This document shows, piece after piece, positions 17,168-25,514 of a stretch of 64,000 bases of DNA. Within the stretch, counting starts at the first letter, position 1, and each line of letters opens with the position of its first letter. A model generated the notes under the pieces. That model saw only the letters and a program-made list of their open reading frames with translations. It ran no database searches and was not told where the DNA came from. This DNA is from JBCBKU01 sp965267475 (lineage in GTDB: Bacteria; Pseudomonadota; Alphaproteobacteria; Rhodobacterales; Rhodobacteraceae): NCBI GenBank assembly GCA_965267475.1, contig OZ254079.1, forward strand, positions 3,224,001 to 3,288,000, in the 5' to 3' direction. Position numbers and translations under genes: made by a program.

Positions 17168-17590
17168 TCAGAGGCGGAAATGCTGTTTAATCTGTACGCC
17201 TAATCTCTGAAGATCCCTCGTTTGGCACTCCCAGATCGTCATCACTTCCCAGCCATTCGCGGACAGCAACGTATTGTTCTTTGCATCCCGTTCCACATTC
17301 CCAAGCAATTTGTTTCTCCAGAACTCTGTGCGGGTCTTTGGAAGAGTTGATCTCTTGCACCCTTCATGTTGGTGCCAAAAACACCCATTAACAAAGATTA
17401 CTACACGATGCTTTGGAAACACCAAGTCCGGGGAACCTGGCAAATCTCTCTGGTGTAAGCGAAATCTCAGACCCAACGAATGGCACAGACTTCTGACGAC
17501 CATTTCCGGTTTTGTATCTTTGTGCCTAACCTTAGACATGTTCCTCCGTCTAGCGGGGCTGCATTTCAGAAGGTCGTCTTTTCCACCCAC
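17168..17590 (-). CDS. vsr: Very short patch repair endonuclease Vsr
   Basis: Vsr nicks 5' of the T in T:G mismatches that arise when 5-methylcytosine deaminates, so it protects genomes carrying a C5-methylase. The 140-residue protein shows the family pattern: NMSKVRHKDTKPEMVVR at the N-terminus, GSPDLVFPKHRVVIFVNGCFWHQHEGC with the catalytic Asp and zinc-binding His/Cys, and the C-terminal VMTIWECQTRD. The start used is GTG at 17590, the most upstream in frame. The N-terminal dozen residues are atypical, and translation could begin later. The presumed partner methyltransferase is at the opposite end of the island (5811-6941), whereas in E. coli the two genes overlap. Confidence 0.9.
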   Translation of the reverse strand: MGGKDDLLKCSPARRRNMSKVRHKDTKPEMVVRSLCHSLGLRFRLHQRDLPGSPDLVFPKHRVVIFVNGCFWHQHEGCKRSTLPKTRTEFWRNKLLGNVERDAKNNTLLSANGWEVMTIWECQTRDLQRLGVQIKQHFRL

Positions 17591-17993
17591 TCGCAGATCC
17601 TCTGCATTTCTTCCTCAGTGAAGATCACTAATGATCTGCTGCACTTAGCTCGAATCCTCAATCAACAGAACACCCTTGGACACGCCTGCCATACCCGTCA
17701 CTTCCTGTGTTGACCAGTAAGGTACACCGTCGAGCGCTTTCAACACGCTTGGACGCTCGATTCATCAAACGATGAGATCGAGGAAAGAAAGCCACGAGAC
17801 GATTTTTGAAGTGCATGCCTAGGCGGGCAGAAGTCTAGATCCGAATGTCTGTTTTTCACCACGCCTGCGAGTCCCATTGGAGTTGCAGCGAACTTCCGCT
17901 TCCCGCCCATCAATCCAATCCATACCTATTTCGAATAGGCGGTCCTTTAGGGTTCTTGGTGGATTGGACGAGAAAGCTAGCGTTTCGCCTGTC
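17591..17993. other. Intergenic boundary region without recognised gene
   Basis: No supported reading frame lies between the vsr start and the stop of the SnoaL operon. A 20-codon minus-strand frame overlapping the vsr start (reading FTEEEMQRICEWVEKTTF) is too short to call. This is the right border of the defence island and contains the vsr promoter. I saw no clear direct repeat or terminator. Confidence 0.4.
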
Positions 17994-19046
17994 TCAGCGA
18001 TCCCCCACAGGGAATTGCACCTTCCCGAGATGGCGGGCCTTGTTGAAATCGCGTAGGCGACCAAAAACGTCGACGCCGAGCTGAGCGTAAACGTCAAGTA
18101 TATCGACCATAACCCAGTTCTCTCGAATTCTGTCTTTCTCGATGCGCCAGAAGTCGAGTGATCGGCAGGTGAACCCTTGTCCTGCCGGTGCAATACCCAT
18201 CCAGCCATCATGGGTGAGGGTTTGGATCATGTTGGGCCAACCGGTCACCGCAGCATAATCCCCATCACCAAAGAAATGGTAGGTGATCTCCTCGATGTAT
18301 TGTCCGCGATCGGGCATTCCACTAAGGAACGGGATCTGGTGCCAGTTGCGAAAACCCGCAATGCCTCGAGCGGTACCTATGCCTGCTGGGCCGTACCAAT
18401 TCATCCGGGGATGCCAAAATCGCTCCATTTCCATCACCTCTGGCCCGCCTTCGCTTGGGTGCTTTTTCATGTAGGACAGCATTTTGATGATATGCTGCTG
18501 TGAAGCGCTTGCTTTAACTGAGTCCCAGGGTCCCGGTATAATCCCGTCGAGCGTTGCAGGGCCCGGGACGCAGAACTCTCGCCCCAGCGACGGCGCCATG
18601 GGCCAGGCTCGGGCTTGCATCATTACCTCTGGGATGTCCCAGAGTGTTTGGATTTCGACGACCTTGCCATCTTCAATGCGGAAGAAGTCATGAAACCGCA
18701 TGTGGGTCAGGTGCCCTGTGGGTGGGATATCCAACCATGGAGCCACGAAGGTGCCGACGTAATGTCCGCCACATCCGACCCAGCTCGCCCCGTGTTCGTC
18801 CGGCCCGCCCATCACAATCCAGTCGCGGCGTTCGAGGTCCGGAAGCGCCTCGAACAGCGGTTGAAAGCAGGTGTCGTAGAGTGCTGTGGGTCCGCTCAGA
18901 TCGCCAAATGGGTATGGCATATGAATGACCGCATCAGGGGCGATAACGGAATCAAGCGCCGCCCGCACGCCGCTTTCGTCAAAGTCGACCATTGCGGTAC
19001 GAAGCGGTGCTATTGCGGCCTTGTTGAGTGTATGTGGATCGGTCAA
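17994..19046 (-). CDS. Double SnoaL/NTF2-like domain protein
   Basis: The 350-residue protein has two tandem SnoaL-type alpha+beta barrel domains. Each contains the segment pattern ...GxxY/GxxAPWLxIPPTG or GWMGIAPAGQGFTCRS, followed by DFWRIExxxIxENWVMVDILD, the typical end of SnoaL folds. SnoaL relatives are small cyclases, isomerases or ligand-binding proteins; no catalytic assignment is justified. The start is TTG at 19046 with GAGG upstream (CGAGGCAGCGGC), because no ATG exists before residue 19. It is the last gene of the ABC-transporter operon and a paralogue of the gene before it, 41 bases upstream, suggesting duplication. The pairing with a binding-protein transporter suggests metabolism of an imported small molecule. 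Confidence 0.72.
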   Translation of the reverse strand: MTDPHTLNKAAIAPLRTAMVDFDESGVRAALDSVIAPDAVIHMPYPFGDLSGPTALYDTCFQPLFEALPDLERRDWIVMGGPDEHGASWVGCGGHYVGTFVAPWLDIPPTGHLTHMRFHDFFRIEDGKVVEIQTLWDIPEVMMQARAWPMAPSLGREFCVPGPATLDGIIPGPWDSVKASASQQHIIKMLSYMKKHPSEGGPEVMEMERFWHPRMNWYGPAGIGTARGIAGFRNWHQIPFLSGMPDRGQYIEEITYHFFGDGDYAAVTGWPNMIQTLTHDGWMGIAPAGQGFTCRSLDFWRIEKDRIRENWVMVDILDVYAQLGVDVFGRLRDFNKARHLGKVQFPVGDR

Positions 19047-19087
19047 GCCGCTGCCTCGTTCTTTGTATTTCGTGCCATCGGTTTCGC

Positions 19088-20164
19088 TTACCGCGCCGCT
19101 GCATGGGCCGCCGGAAGGTCCGCACCCGCCATGCGCCGCGTGCGTTCCAAAACATCAACGCCCAACTGGCGATAGAGATCGAGCAAATCGACCATGACCC
19201 AGCATTCGCGGATTAAGCCATCTTCGATGCGCCAGAAATCGAGGCTGCGCCGTTTGATCCGCCGCCCAGTGGGGGCGAGACCCAGAAATCCGTCCCCGGT
19301 GTGCACAGCCGTGCCTGAGGGCCAGCCAGTGAAGGCCACAACGTTCTGATCGCCGAAGAACACACCGTCTGACAGGTGGCGAGCGTTGTCAGTCAGCCCG
19401 TCCCGAAATTGTTTGAAGATCAACGTGGCGATCCCTTGATGCCCTCGCGCTGTCCCCAGCCCAGTCGGCCCGTACCAAACTGCGTTGTTGTGCCAGAACC
19501 CGCCCAAGCCTCGCTCCGGTGTGTGGGTGTCACCCTTTTGCAGATCCTGCAGCATGTCCCAGACAGTTTGGACCGCTCGGTTCGCAGCGTGCGGGTCAAA
19601 CGGGACTGTAATTACTCCATCCCCTGTCGCAGGCCCAGGACAAAGCCATTCGACACCTAGCTGCGGCGCCATTGGCCAGACGCCTGCCTGCAGCATCAGT
19701 TGCGGGATATCCCAGAGGCCTTCCATCTCAACGATCTGGCCATCTGCGATGCGATAGTATTCGTGATAGCGCATGAACATTGGTTTGTTCGTTGGGGGTA
19801 TGCCAAGCCAGGGTGCCATGTAGGTCCCAAAAATGTTCCCTCCAAGGCCGACCCAGTTTTCGGTACTGCTCGTCCCCCAGCGCGGCCCGGCCATCATGAT
19901 GAAATCCGCGCGTTCTATGTCGGGCATGGCCGTCATCAGCGGCGCATATACTCGCGACCAGAGTGCGTCTGGCCCGCGCAGCTCGCCTATCGGGTGCCCT
20001 AGCCGAATGACCGCATCTTCGGCGAACGTGACTTGCATCGCTTTTCGCACAGTATCGGCGTCACAGCTGCGCAAGGCATCGCGCAATGGCGCAATCAGGC
20101 GTTTGTTGTCATCATGCACTTGGCCGGCAGCCGTCGCAGCCCCCGTCCGCGGCTCAACGTTCAT
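19088..20164 (-). CDS. Double SnoaL/NTF2-like domain protein (paralogue)
   Basis: The 358-residue protein has the same two-domain layout as the next gene: first domain with NWVGLGGNIFGTYMAPWLGIPPTN and EYYRIADGQIVEMEGLWDIPQLM, second with FLGLAPTGRRIKRRSLDFWRIEDG and IRECWVMVDLLDLYRQLGVDVL. Its ATG at 20164 overlaps the stop of the permease gene (ATGA), so it is translationally coupled to the transporter. The conserved WDIP and DFWRIE segments are shared by both paralogues. No signal peptide is present, so it acts in the cytosol. The function is unknown; isomerase or hydratase-like conversion of the transported solute is a guess. Confidence 0.75.
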   Translation of the reverse strand: MNVEPRTGAATAAGQVHDDNKRLIAPLRDALRSCDADTVRKAMQVTFAEDAVIRLGHPIGELRGPDALWSRVYAPLMTAMPDIERADFIMMAGPRWGTSSTENWVGLGGNIFGTYMAPWLGIPPTNKPMFMRYHEYYRIADGQIVEMEGLWDIPQLMLQAGVWPMAPQLGVEWLCPGPATGDGVITVPFDPHAANRAVQTVWDMLQDLQKGDTHTPERGLGGFWHNNAVWYGPTGLGTARGHQGIATLIFKQFRDGLTDNARHLSDGVFFGDQNVVAFTGWPSGTAVHTGDGFLGLAPTGRRIKRRSLDFWRIEDGLIRECWVMVDLLDLYRQLGVDVLERTRRMAGADLPAAHAAAR

Positions 20165-21045
20165 CCCTTGACTGCCCCAGCTGTCAGGCCGCTGACGATT
20201 TGCCGTTGGAAGAACATCACCAGCACGATGAGCGGTGCGGTGGCCGAGACCACTGCCGAGACCGCGAACATGACGTTGCCCTGTACTTGGGTCGAGCCGA
20301 GGAAGCTGGCGATTTTCGGGATCATCGTCTCGTTTTCCTGACTGAGTAGCATGCGCGTGACGGTGAAGTCATTGTAAGCCAGCAGGAAACTGAATAGGCC
20401 TGTGGTGATTACGCCGGGCCACATGACGGGAATGATCACTTGGCGGAAGGCTTGGAAGCGCGTGCAGCCGTCAACCATGGCACTTTCGTCAAGGTCTTTT
20501 GGGATGTTCAGGAAGAAGGAATGCAGCATCCACAGCGTAAACGGCTGGTTTATTGCCACCAATACGATGATCGTAGTCGGCAGAATGCCCCAGATGTTCC
20601 ATTCAAAAAAAGGCAGAAGATAGCCGGAGACCAGCGTGATGTGCGGCATCGCTCGGAACACAAGCGCCGCCATCAGGATCCAGAACGCGTATTTGAACCC
20701 GGACCGCGCGAGCGCGTAGCCACCCAGCGTGCCGAATGTGAGTGAAATGGCTACCGTGAAAAACACCACGATCCCGGTGTTCAGGACCGAGCGCCAGAAT
20801 TCCTCTTGCACCCAGGCCCCGTGATAGCCGTTGAGGGTGAAGGCCCCGCCGGTTTCGAGCTGGGTGCGAGTGCCAGTAATCGCGTAGGTCCAATCAGCCT
20901 TGGAGAAGAAGTCACTTTCGACCTTAAACGATCCCCAGACTGTCCACAAAAACGGGAATGAGGCGATGATGACCCAGATGAACACGAGCACCATCGAGAT
21001 GATGTAACCGGGCGAAACGCGGGGCTCGGATGCTTGTGCCATCAC
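20161..21045 (-). CDS. ABC transporter permease, MalG/UgpE type
   Basis: This integral membrane protein of 294 residues has about six hydrophobic helices, the first at VLVFIWVIIASFPFLWTVWGSF. The cytoplasmic coupling (EAA) loop reads ESAMVDGCTRFQAFRQVIIPVMWPG, with the conserved Gly that contacts the ATPase. It is typical of the second permease of carbohydrate-type (CUT1) importers. It follows the first permease by seven bases and overlaps the downstream SnoaL gene. No ATP-binding subunit is encoded nearby, so it must borrow one from elsewhere, as some sugar importers do with an MsiK-type shared ATPase. Confidence 0.9.
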   Translation of the reverse strand: MMAQASEPRVSPGYIISMVLVFIWVIIASFPFLWTVWGSFKVESDFFSKADWTYAITGTRTQLETGGAFTLNGYHGAWVQEEFWRSVLNTGIVVFFTVAISLTFGTLGGYALARSGFKYAFWILMAALVFRAMPHITLVSGYLLPFFEWNIWGILPTTIIVLVAINQPFTLWMLHSFFLNIPKDLDESAMVDGCTRFQAFRQVIIPVMWPGVITTGLFSFLLAYNDFTVTRMLLSQENETMIPKIASFLGSTQVQGNVMFAVSAVVSATAPLIVLVMFFQRQIVSGLTAGAVKG

Positions 21046-21052
21046 ACCTCCC

Positions 21053-22084
21053 TCAGACTGACTTGCGGTTGAAATCGCGCCAAGTACGGATCAGCACGGG
21101 CATGAGCAGGACAGCAACGCCGAGTATCGTCAGGATCGACGTCGCCCCTGCCGAGCCGTAAAGCGGGTTCCCCGCTGCGATCAGGTCGTTGTAGATGATC
21201 CACGACAGCGACCGCGCGTGGGACTCCGCCTGAAAGCTGATGATTGGCTCGAACACCCGGAAGTTGTCCATAAGCTGGATCAGGGTGATGAAGACCACGA
21301 GCGGCATCAGGTGCGGGACGGTGACATAGCGCATCCGCTGCCATTTTGACGCTCCGTCGATTTGCGCGGCCTCCAGTGTGTCCGTGGGGACGGTCTGCAG
21401 GCCCGCATAGAACACGATGAAACTGAACGGCAGCGATGACCAGATGCCGTATACTATCAGCATCGTCCACACGAGTGGCGTTGAGGCTTTCAAACTGAGC
21501 GACGGATCGTCGAATATACTTTGTAAGGTTGCTCCAAGCACGCCGTCCCCGTCGACCATCCAGAACAGGATGAGCGCCCCGACAAGTGGCGTCACGATCA
21601 TCGGCAAGAGCGAGACAAATATCGTCGGTCCTTTGAACAGTTTGGGCAGGTTGTTTACCCCCACCGCAATGGCGAGCCCTAGAACGAGGACAAAGGGGGT
21701 GACCACGAAAGTGTATGCGAGTGTAAACGCCAGAGCCCAATAGAAGGGCAAGTCCAGCACTTGGTTAAAGAAATCCCTGAAACCGTCGCTGGTCCGCCAA
21801 GCCTCTGCTATTTCCCCAAAGGCCAGATGGGCGCGGTTGGTATAGGTGCTGACACCGTTGAACTGGCCGAGCGGCTGGGCCGCGCGCAACTCTTCTGTTG
21901 CTTCCAGATCGACCTTTGTTGTCTCAGTGCAGCCAAATGGCCCGCAGCTTTCACTGACTACAAGCACCTGTTCGTGCTGCACGTGCAGCGATTGCACGAA
22001 GACCGACACGATCGGCAGCGCGATGAAAAGGATCATCGCCGAAAGTGTCGGCAGAATAAACCAAAAGAACGTGCTGTGTCGCAT
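21053..22084 (-). CDS. ABC transporter permease, MalF/UgpA type
   Basis: This 343-residue membrane protein begins with helix FFWFILPTLSAMILFIALPIVSVFV and has an extended periplasmic loop after it (residues about 40-110), a MalF-like trait. The coupling loop is EAAQIDGASKWQRMRYVTVPHLMPLV. It pairs with the permease immediately downstream. It lies 62 bases after the binding-protein stop, with a strong hairpin in that gap that probably lowers permease expression relative to the binding protein. Confidence 0.9.
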   Translation of the reverse strand: MRHSTFFWFILPTLSAMILFIALPIVSVFVQSLHVQHEQVLVVSESCGPFGCTETTKVDLEATEELRAAQPLGQFNGVSTYTNRAHLAFGEIAEAWRTSDGFRDFFNQVLDLPFYWALAFTLAYTFVVTPFVLVLGLAIAVGVNNLPKLFKGPTIFVSLLPMIVTPLVGALILFWMVDGDGVLGATLQSIFDDPSLSLKASTPLVWTMLIVYGIWSSLPFSFIVFYAGLQTVPTDTLEAAQIDGASKWQRMRYVTVPHLMPLVVFITLIQLMDNFRVFEPIISFQAESHARSLSWIIYNDLIAAGNPLYGSAGATSILTILGVAVLLMPVLIRTWRDFNRKSV

Positions 22085-22119
22085 GAGCCGACCCGATCAC
22101 ATCAAGAGAAGAACCGGGG

Positions 22120-22145
22120 CCTCCGAAAGCCCCGGCTTTCGGAGG
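22120..22145 (-). terminator. Intercistronic hairpin after the binding-protein gene
   Basis: CCTCCGAAAG-CCCCGG-CTTTCGGAGG is a perfect 10-bp stem immediately after the binding-protein stop, without a T run. Hairpins at this place commonly stabilise the upstream mRNA or attenuate read-through, giving more binding protein than permease. Confidence 0.75.
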
Positions 22146-22146
22146 G

Positions 22147-23400
22147 CTATTTTAGGAACCCGGCCTCTTTCGCGGCGGTCACGTAGGCCGCTTCGATATC
22201 CGCCAGAGCCTGCTCTGCCGACTCTTCCCCTTTGAGGAAGCCTGCCAGCTCAGCGCTTGCCGCGTTGTGCATCAGGTTGATGTAAGGGATCATCGGATAA
22301 GGCTTCGCCCCCGCCGCTGCGGTCGCCGAGACACCTGCCGCCGCTGGGCCGGGTGTATAGCCATCGACCAGCCAGATCGCATCGTCGTTATGCTCTTCCA
22401 TCAGGTCGGAGGACAGAGCGCTGGCCAATGCGGCAAAGGTCGCTTCAGCCTCTTCATCGGAGATGTTGGTCGCGATGGTGATCCCGTCCCACCAAAGCGT
22501 GGCTGCTGGGATATCCCCCCCACCGGCTGTTGGGGCGCCCGCGAGAACGGTGTTATCTGTCACCTCTGGTGTCGAGCCTTCGTCATCCAGAATTGCGCCA
22601 CCGCGCGAACCCCACATGATGCCAAGTGCAGCCTGACCCGCTTCCCACAGGCCTTGTGTCTCGTTCGACGCATGGCTGAGGTAGTCGGGGTGGGCAAATT
22701 CGGTCAGCGTTTTCATGGATTCCAAAGCTGCAATGCCGTTTTCGTTGTTGATGTTCGGCTCAGCAGAGCCGGGCATGAACAGGTCGCCTCCGGCGGCAAA
22801 GAAGAACAGATTGAAAAGCTCACCCTGATTCCAACCCGTAGCGTTCAGAACCACCGGATGCTCCATGATCCCGGCAGCGCGGATCGCCTCCGCAGCCGCA
22901 ACCATTTCCTCAACGGTTGATGGTATACCTTCAACGCCGGCCTGCTCCAGAATATCGGTCCGGGCAAACAGGTGCTGCGAGTTGGCCATAAAAGCCACAG
23001 CCATCACATTGCCGTCGATTGTGATCAGCTGGTTTGGGTTCAGGTTGGCGCCATACCTTTCGACCAGATCATCGAGGGGCCGCACGAGACCGTCATTCAT
23101 CAGCTGGGTCAGTGTAGAGTTGGCAACAATCACCGACGTGTACTGGGCCGGATCAGCCGTTTGTGCCTGGTTCATCATGTCGCGCGTGTCATCGCGCAGC
23201 GTGACTGTGAACTCGCTAGCAGCCCCTTCGCAATTGGCTTGCGCGGCGCCTGATACTGCCTGAATGGCAGGGAAGTCGGAGCCAAGGATGCGGATCGACT
23301 GGCCCGCGGGTCCACAAGCAACATGGCCGTCGGCAAATGCCGCCGAGCCCAAAAACCCGGCCGCGAAGCCGGTGATCGCAACTTTTTTTAGAAACATCAT
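22147..23400 (-). CDS. ABC transporter extracellular solute-binding protein, family 1
   Basis: The protein is about 417 residues with a clear Sec signal peptide (MMFLKKVAITGFAAGFLGSA, then AFADG with cleavage after Ala-Asp or nearby). The mature part follows the carbohydrate-binding protein pattern (TSVIVANSTLTQLMNDGLVRPLDD, GLWEAGQAALGIMWGSRGG, a Trp-rich hinge LWWDGITIATN). The start was set at ATG 23400 (or 23397) because GGGAGAAC precedes it; upstream in-frame sequence does not look coding. It delivers an unknown solute, most likely a sugar or polyol, to the two downstream permeases. It is divergent from a LysR regulator 223 bases away, which is likely to control the operon. Confidence 0.9.
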   Translation of the reverse strand: MMFLKKVAITGFAAGFLGSAAFADGHVACGPAGQSIRILGSDFPAIQAVSGAAQANCEGAASEFTVTLRDDTRDMMNQAQTADPAQYTSVIVANSTLTQLMNDGLVRPLDDLVERYGANLNPNQLITIDGNVMAVAFMANSQHLFARTDILEQAGVEGIPSTVEEMVAAAEAIRAAGIMEHPVVLNATGWNQGELFNLFFFAAGGDLFMPGSAEPNINNENGIAALESMKTLTEFAHPDYLSHASNETQGLWEAGQAALGIMWGSRGGAILDDEGSTPEVTDNTVLAGAPTAGGGDIPAATLWWDGITIATNISDEEAEATFAALASALSSDLMEEHNDDAIWLVDGYTPGPAAAGVSATAAAGAKPYPMIPYINLMHNAASAELAGFLKGEESAEQALADIEAAYVTAAKEAGFLK

Positions 23401-23623
23401 GTTCTCCCTGTTTCTTCGATAAGGGATGCTCCTTGCATCCACGCATCCTCTGTTCTTGTTGGGCACGTGGGCCCGAGGCTTCGCACTTGGCGAAGCTGTC
23501 ACAAGCAGTGCTTGAGTATCAGGCTGGTGGTGGCATGTGTGCCGGACATGGATACCCCCGGAGTCATTGCCCGTCGGAGTAAGGCTAGCCGACTCGTGAA
23601 TTTCAGAATAATAAAATCGTTCT

Positions 23624-24568
23624 ATGAGAGATATTCGCGAGATTGATTTAAGACTCGTCGATACGACGATTCTGATGGTCTTTTTGGGCTGCATGCGCCA
23701 TCGCAAGGCCACACTGGTGGCGCGCGAGATGGGATTGACGCAACCAGCCGTTAGCCACGCGCTCAAACGTCTTCGCTCACTCTACGATGATCCGTTGTTT
23801 TTGCGCCGCGCACATGGACTGGAGCCAACAGCGATGGCCAGGGCACTGGAGCCCAAGATTCGACGTATTGTGACACTGATTTCCGAGACTCTTTCTGAGC
23901 AGGAAGAGTTCGATCCATCCAATTCAAAATCCAGTCTGAGAATTGGCGCCTTTGATTATGAACTCACTTCGATCTTGCCAGACTTGATCGCCGATCTAGT
24001 AGAAAAGAGCCCTGGTATCGGTATTCATGCCTATCCCCTGGCCAACCGTGATGCCCTCGGCGCGCTCACTGACGGGCGCATCGACCTCGCGATTGGTTAT
24101 TTCGATTTTCCGACAGATCGCGGCGAAATGTATTTTGCAGAAGAGCTGTTTTCCGAATCCTATGTCGTTGCAACGCGGAACGACCATCCATTGTTCAAAC
24201 GGCCCCTGACAGTCGAAAGATTTGTTGCGGCGCGGCACTTGCTAATCTCTCCCTTTGGTCCGGTTCCTAACATGGTCGACCACGCGTTGCAGCTTTTGGG
24301 GCACAAACGAAATGTGCAAACGACCGTCCCATCGTTATTTGCAGCCCTTTCGATCATCGAAATGTCCGACTTGGTTGTGACGATGCCCGCACGGGTTGCA
24401 GAACGAAACGCGCGACGTTTCAATCTCGCCCATCAGCCACTTCCGATCGAAGGAGGAACATTCAAACTACACGCCGTGCGGCACGCTCGAGATGCAAACA
24501 GCGCTCTGCATCATTGGTTGGTCGCACAACTAAGGTCGCTGGTCATAGACCTCGCACATGAGCTGTGA
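23624..24568 (+). CDS. LysR-family transcriptional regulator
   Basis: The protein has 314 residues with an N-terminal winged helix-turn-helix (HRKATLVAREMGLTQPAVSHALKRLRSLYDDPLFLRR) and a C-terminal periplasmic-binding-like inducer domain (from about residue 105, LRIGAFDYELTSILPDLIADL). It is oriented away from the ABC-transporter operon and shares its 223-bp intergenic region, the classic arrangement for a LysR activator of the divergent operon with the solute or a metabolite as co-inducer. Its N-terminus (LRLVDTTILMVFLGCM) resembles the LeuO/NodD-like branch rather than the CbbR branch. About 225 bases without a recognised gene follow before the next stop codon. Confidence 0.92.
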   Translation: MRDIREIDLRLVDTTILMVFLGCMRHRKATLVAREMGLTQPAVSHALKRLRSLYDDPLFLRRAHGLEPTAMARALEPKIRRIVTLISETLSEQEEFDPSNSKSSLRIGAFDYELTSILPDLIADLVEKSPGIGIHAYPLANRDALGALTDGRIDLAIGYFDFPTDRGEMYFAEELFSESYVVATRNDHPLFKRPLTVERFVAARHLLISPFGPVPNMVDHALQLLGHKRNVQTTVPSLFAALSIIEMSDLVVTMPARVAERNARRFNLAHQPLPIEGGTFKLHAVRHARDANSALHHWLVAQLRSLVIDLAHEL

Positions 24569-24794
24569 CAACTTGTCAGGTTTTTTCCCTTCAAGATCGA
24601 CTACCTGCAATCGTCCACACAAGTCCGCTTAGAGCCTATATCTACCGGTTTGCTGTCGTGCCGCGAATGTCCGCTTCGGTGCAAAAGCCGACATCGGCTG
24701 CAATTGCGGCGAACGTCTGCTTCCCGCCCTTAATAACCCCGAACACCGAGTTCACTGTTGGCCCAGGCCATTCAGGCCTAGACCACACTCGTGA

Positions 24795-25514
24795 CTAGTC
24801 ACCAGTCCGGGGTTCGAACTTGTTGATAATTTCGAGGATCTTGAACTTCTCGTCCATGAGCCTCTCAAGCCTGCGGCGCTCCTTTGGATCAGTCGTTTCT
24901 TCCAGGGCCAGGTTTAGGTCTCGAAGATCCTCGATGAGCAGATGCTTGTTGTCGATGATATCGTCCAGTTCGGCCTTCTCTTCTTTCGTGCGGGGTCCCG
25001 CGATATGAACCGTGCCGCGATCAAGGTCGACGTCGATGTGATCGGGATGCGGGATCGGCTCGGGCAGATCAGTGATCCCCAAGCGGTCGCGTCGCTCTAA
25101 CTCGCGCTCCCATTCCACCTTATAGCCGATGGCGGTGTCGAGCCACTGGTCGTGGAGGATCTTTTGGGAGCTTTCGACCGTGGCAAGGAGCTCCGCAAAG
25201 AGACGCTGCGCCCGCGCATGGCCCTGTACCGCCTTGACACCCATGGACCGCATCACCGCCTGCGCAAGCGGGATGGTCACATTTCGGTCGCCGTCACGGA
25301 TCGTTATGCCACGGTAAGCTTCTTCGAGGATGATGTCTTTCATTCGCTCCTCATGCATGCCGGGGCGTTTGTTTTTTGCGCCCCTGGGGCGACCCCGTGG
25401 ATTGCCCGATTGGCCAGGTTTGAACCGGGAAGCGACCGGCGGCTTGCCGTAGCCAACTTCATAGCCGGGTTTGCCAACCAGTGCCTTTGCGGGATCATCG
25501 GAACGCTTACTCAT
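24795..25514 (-). CDS. DUF5681 domain protein
   Basis: The 239-residue protein has the DUF5681 signature GYGKPPVASRFKPGQSGNPRGRPRGAKNKR near its N-terminus, followed by a long charged helical region with probable coiled coil towards the C-terminus (DLRDLNLALEETTDPKERRRLERLMDEKFK). The start is ATG 25514, overlapping the methyltransferase stop (ATGA), so the two are coupled. DUF5681 proteins are found in phage-derived or integrative modules close to methyltransferases and terminases; their function is not established. The basic RPRGAKNKR segment suggests nucleic-acid contact. Confidence 0.8.
   Translation of the reverse strand: MSKRSDDPAKALVGKPGYEVGYGKPPVASRFKPGQSGNPRGRPRGAKNKRPGMHEERMKDIILEEAYRGITIRDGDRNVTIPLAQAVMRSMGVKAVQGHARAQRLFAELLATVESSQKILHDQWLDTAIGYKVEWERELERRDRLGITDLPEPIPHPDHIDVDLDRGTVHIAGPRTKEEKAELDDIIDNKHLLIEDLRDLNLALEETTDPKERRRLERLMDEKFKILEIINKFEPRTGD

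Noticed and set aside
17819..18211. 130-codon minus-strand frame at the end of the SnoaL operon
   Set aside because: It overlaps the real SnoaL gene in another frame and carries no recognisable pattern.
22147..23766. N-terminal extension of the solute-binding protein to 539 residues
   Set aside because: The extra 122 residues do not look coding, while a standard signal peptide with a GGGAG ribosome site begins at 23400.
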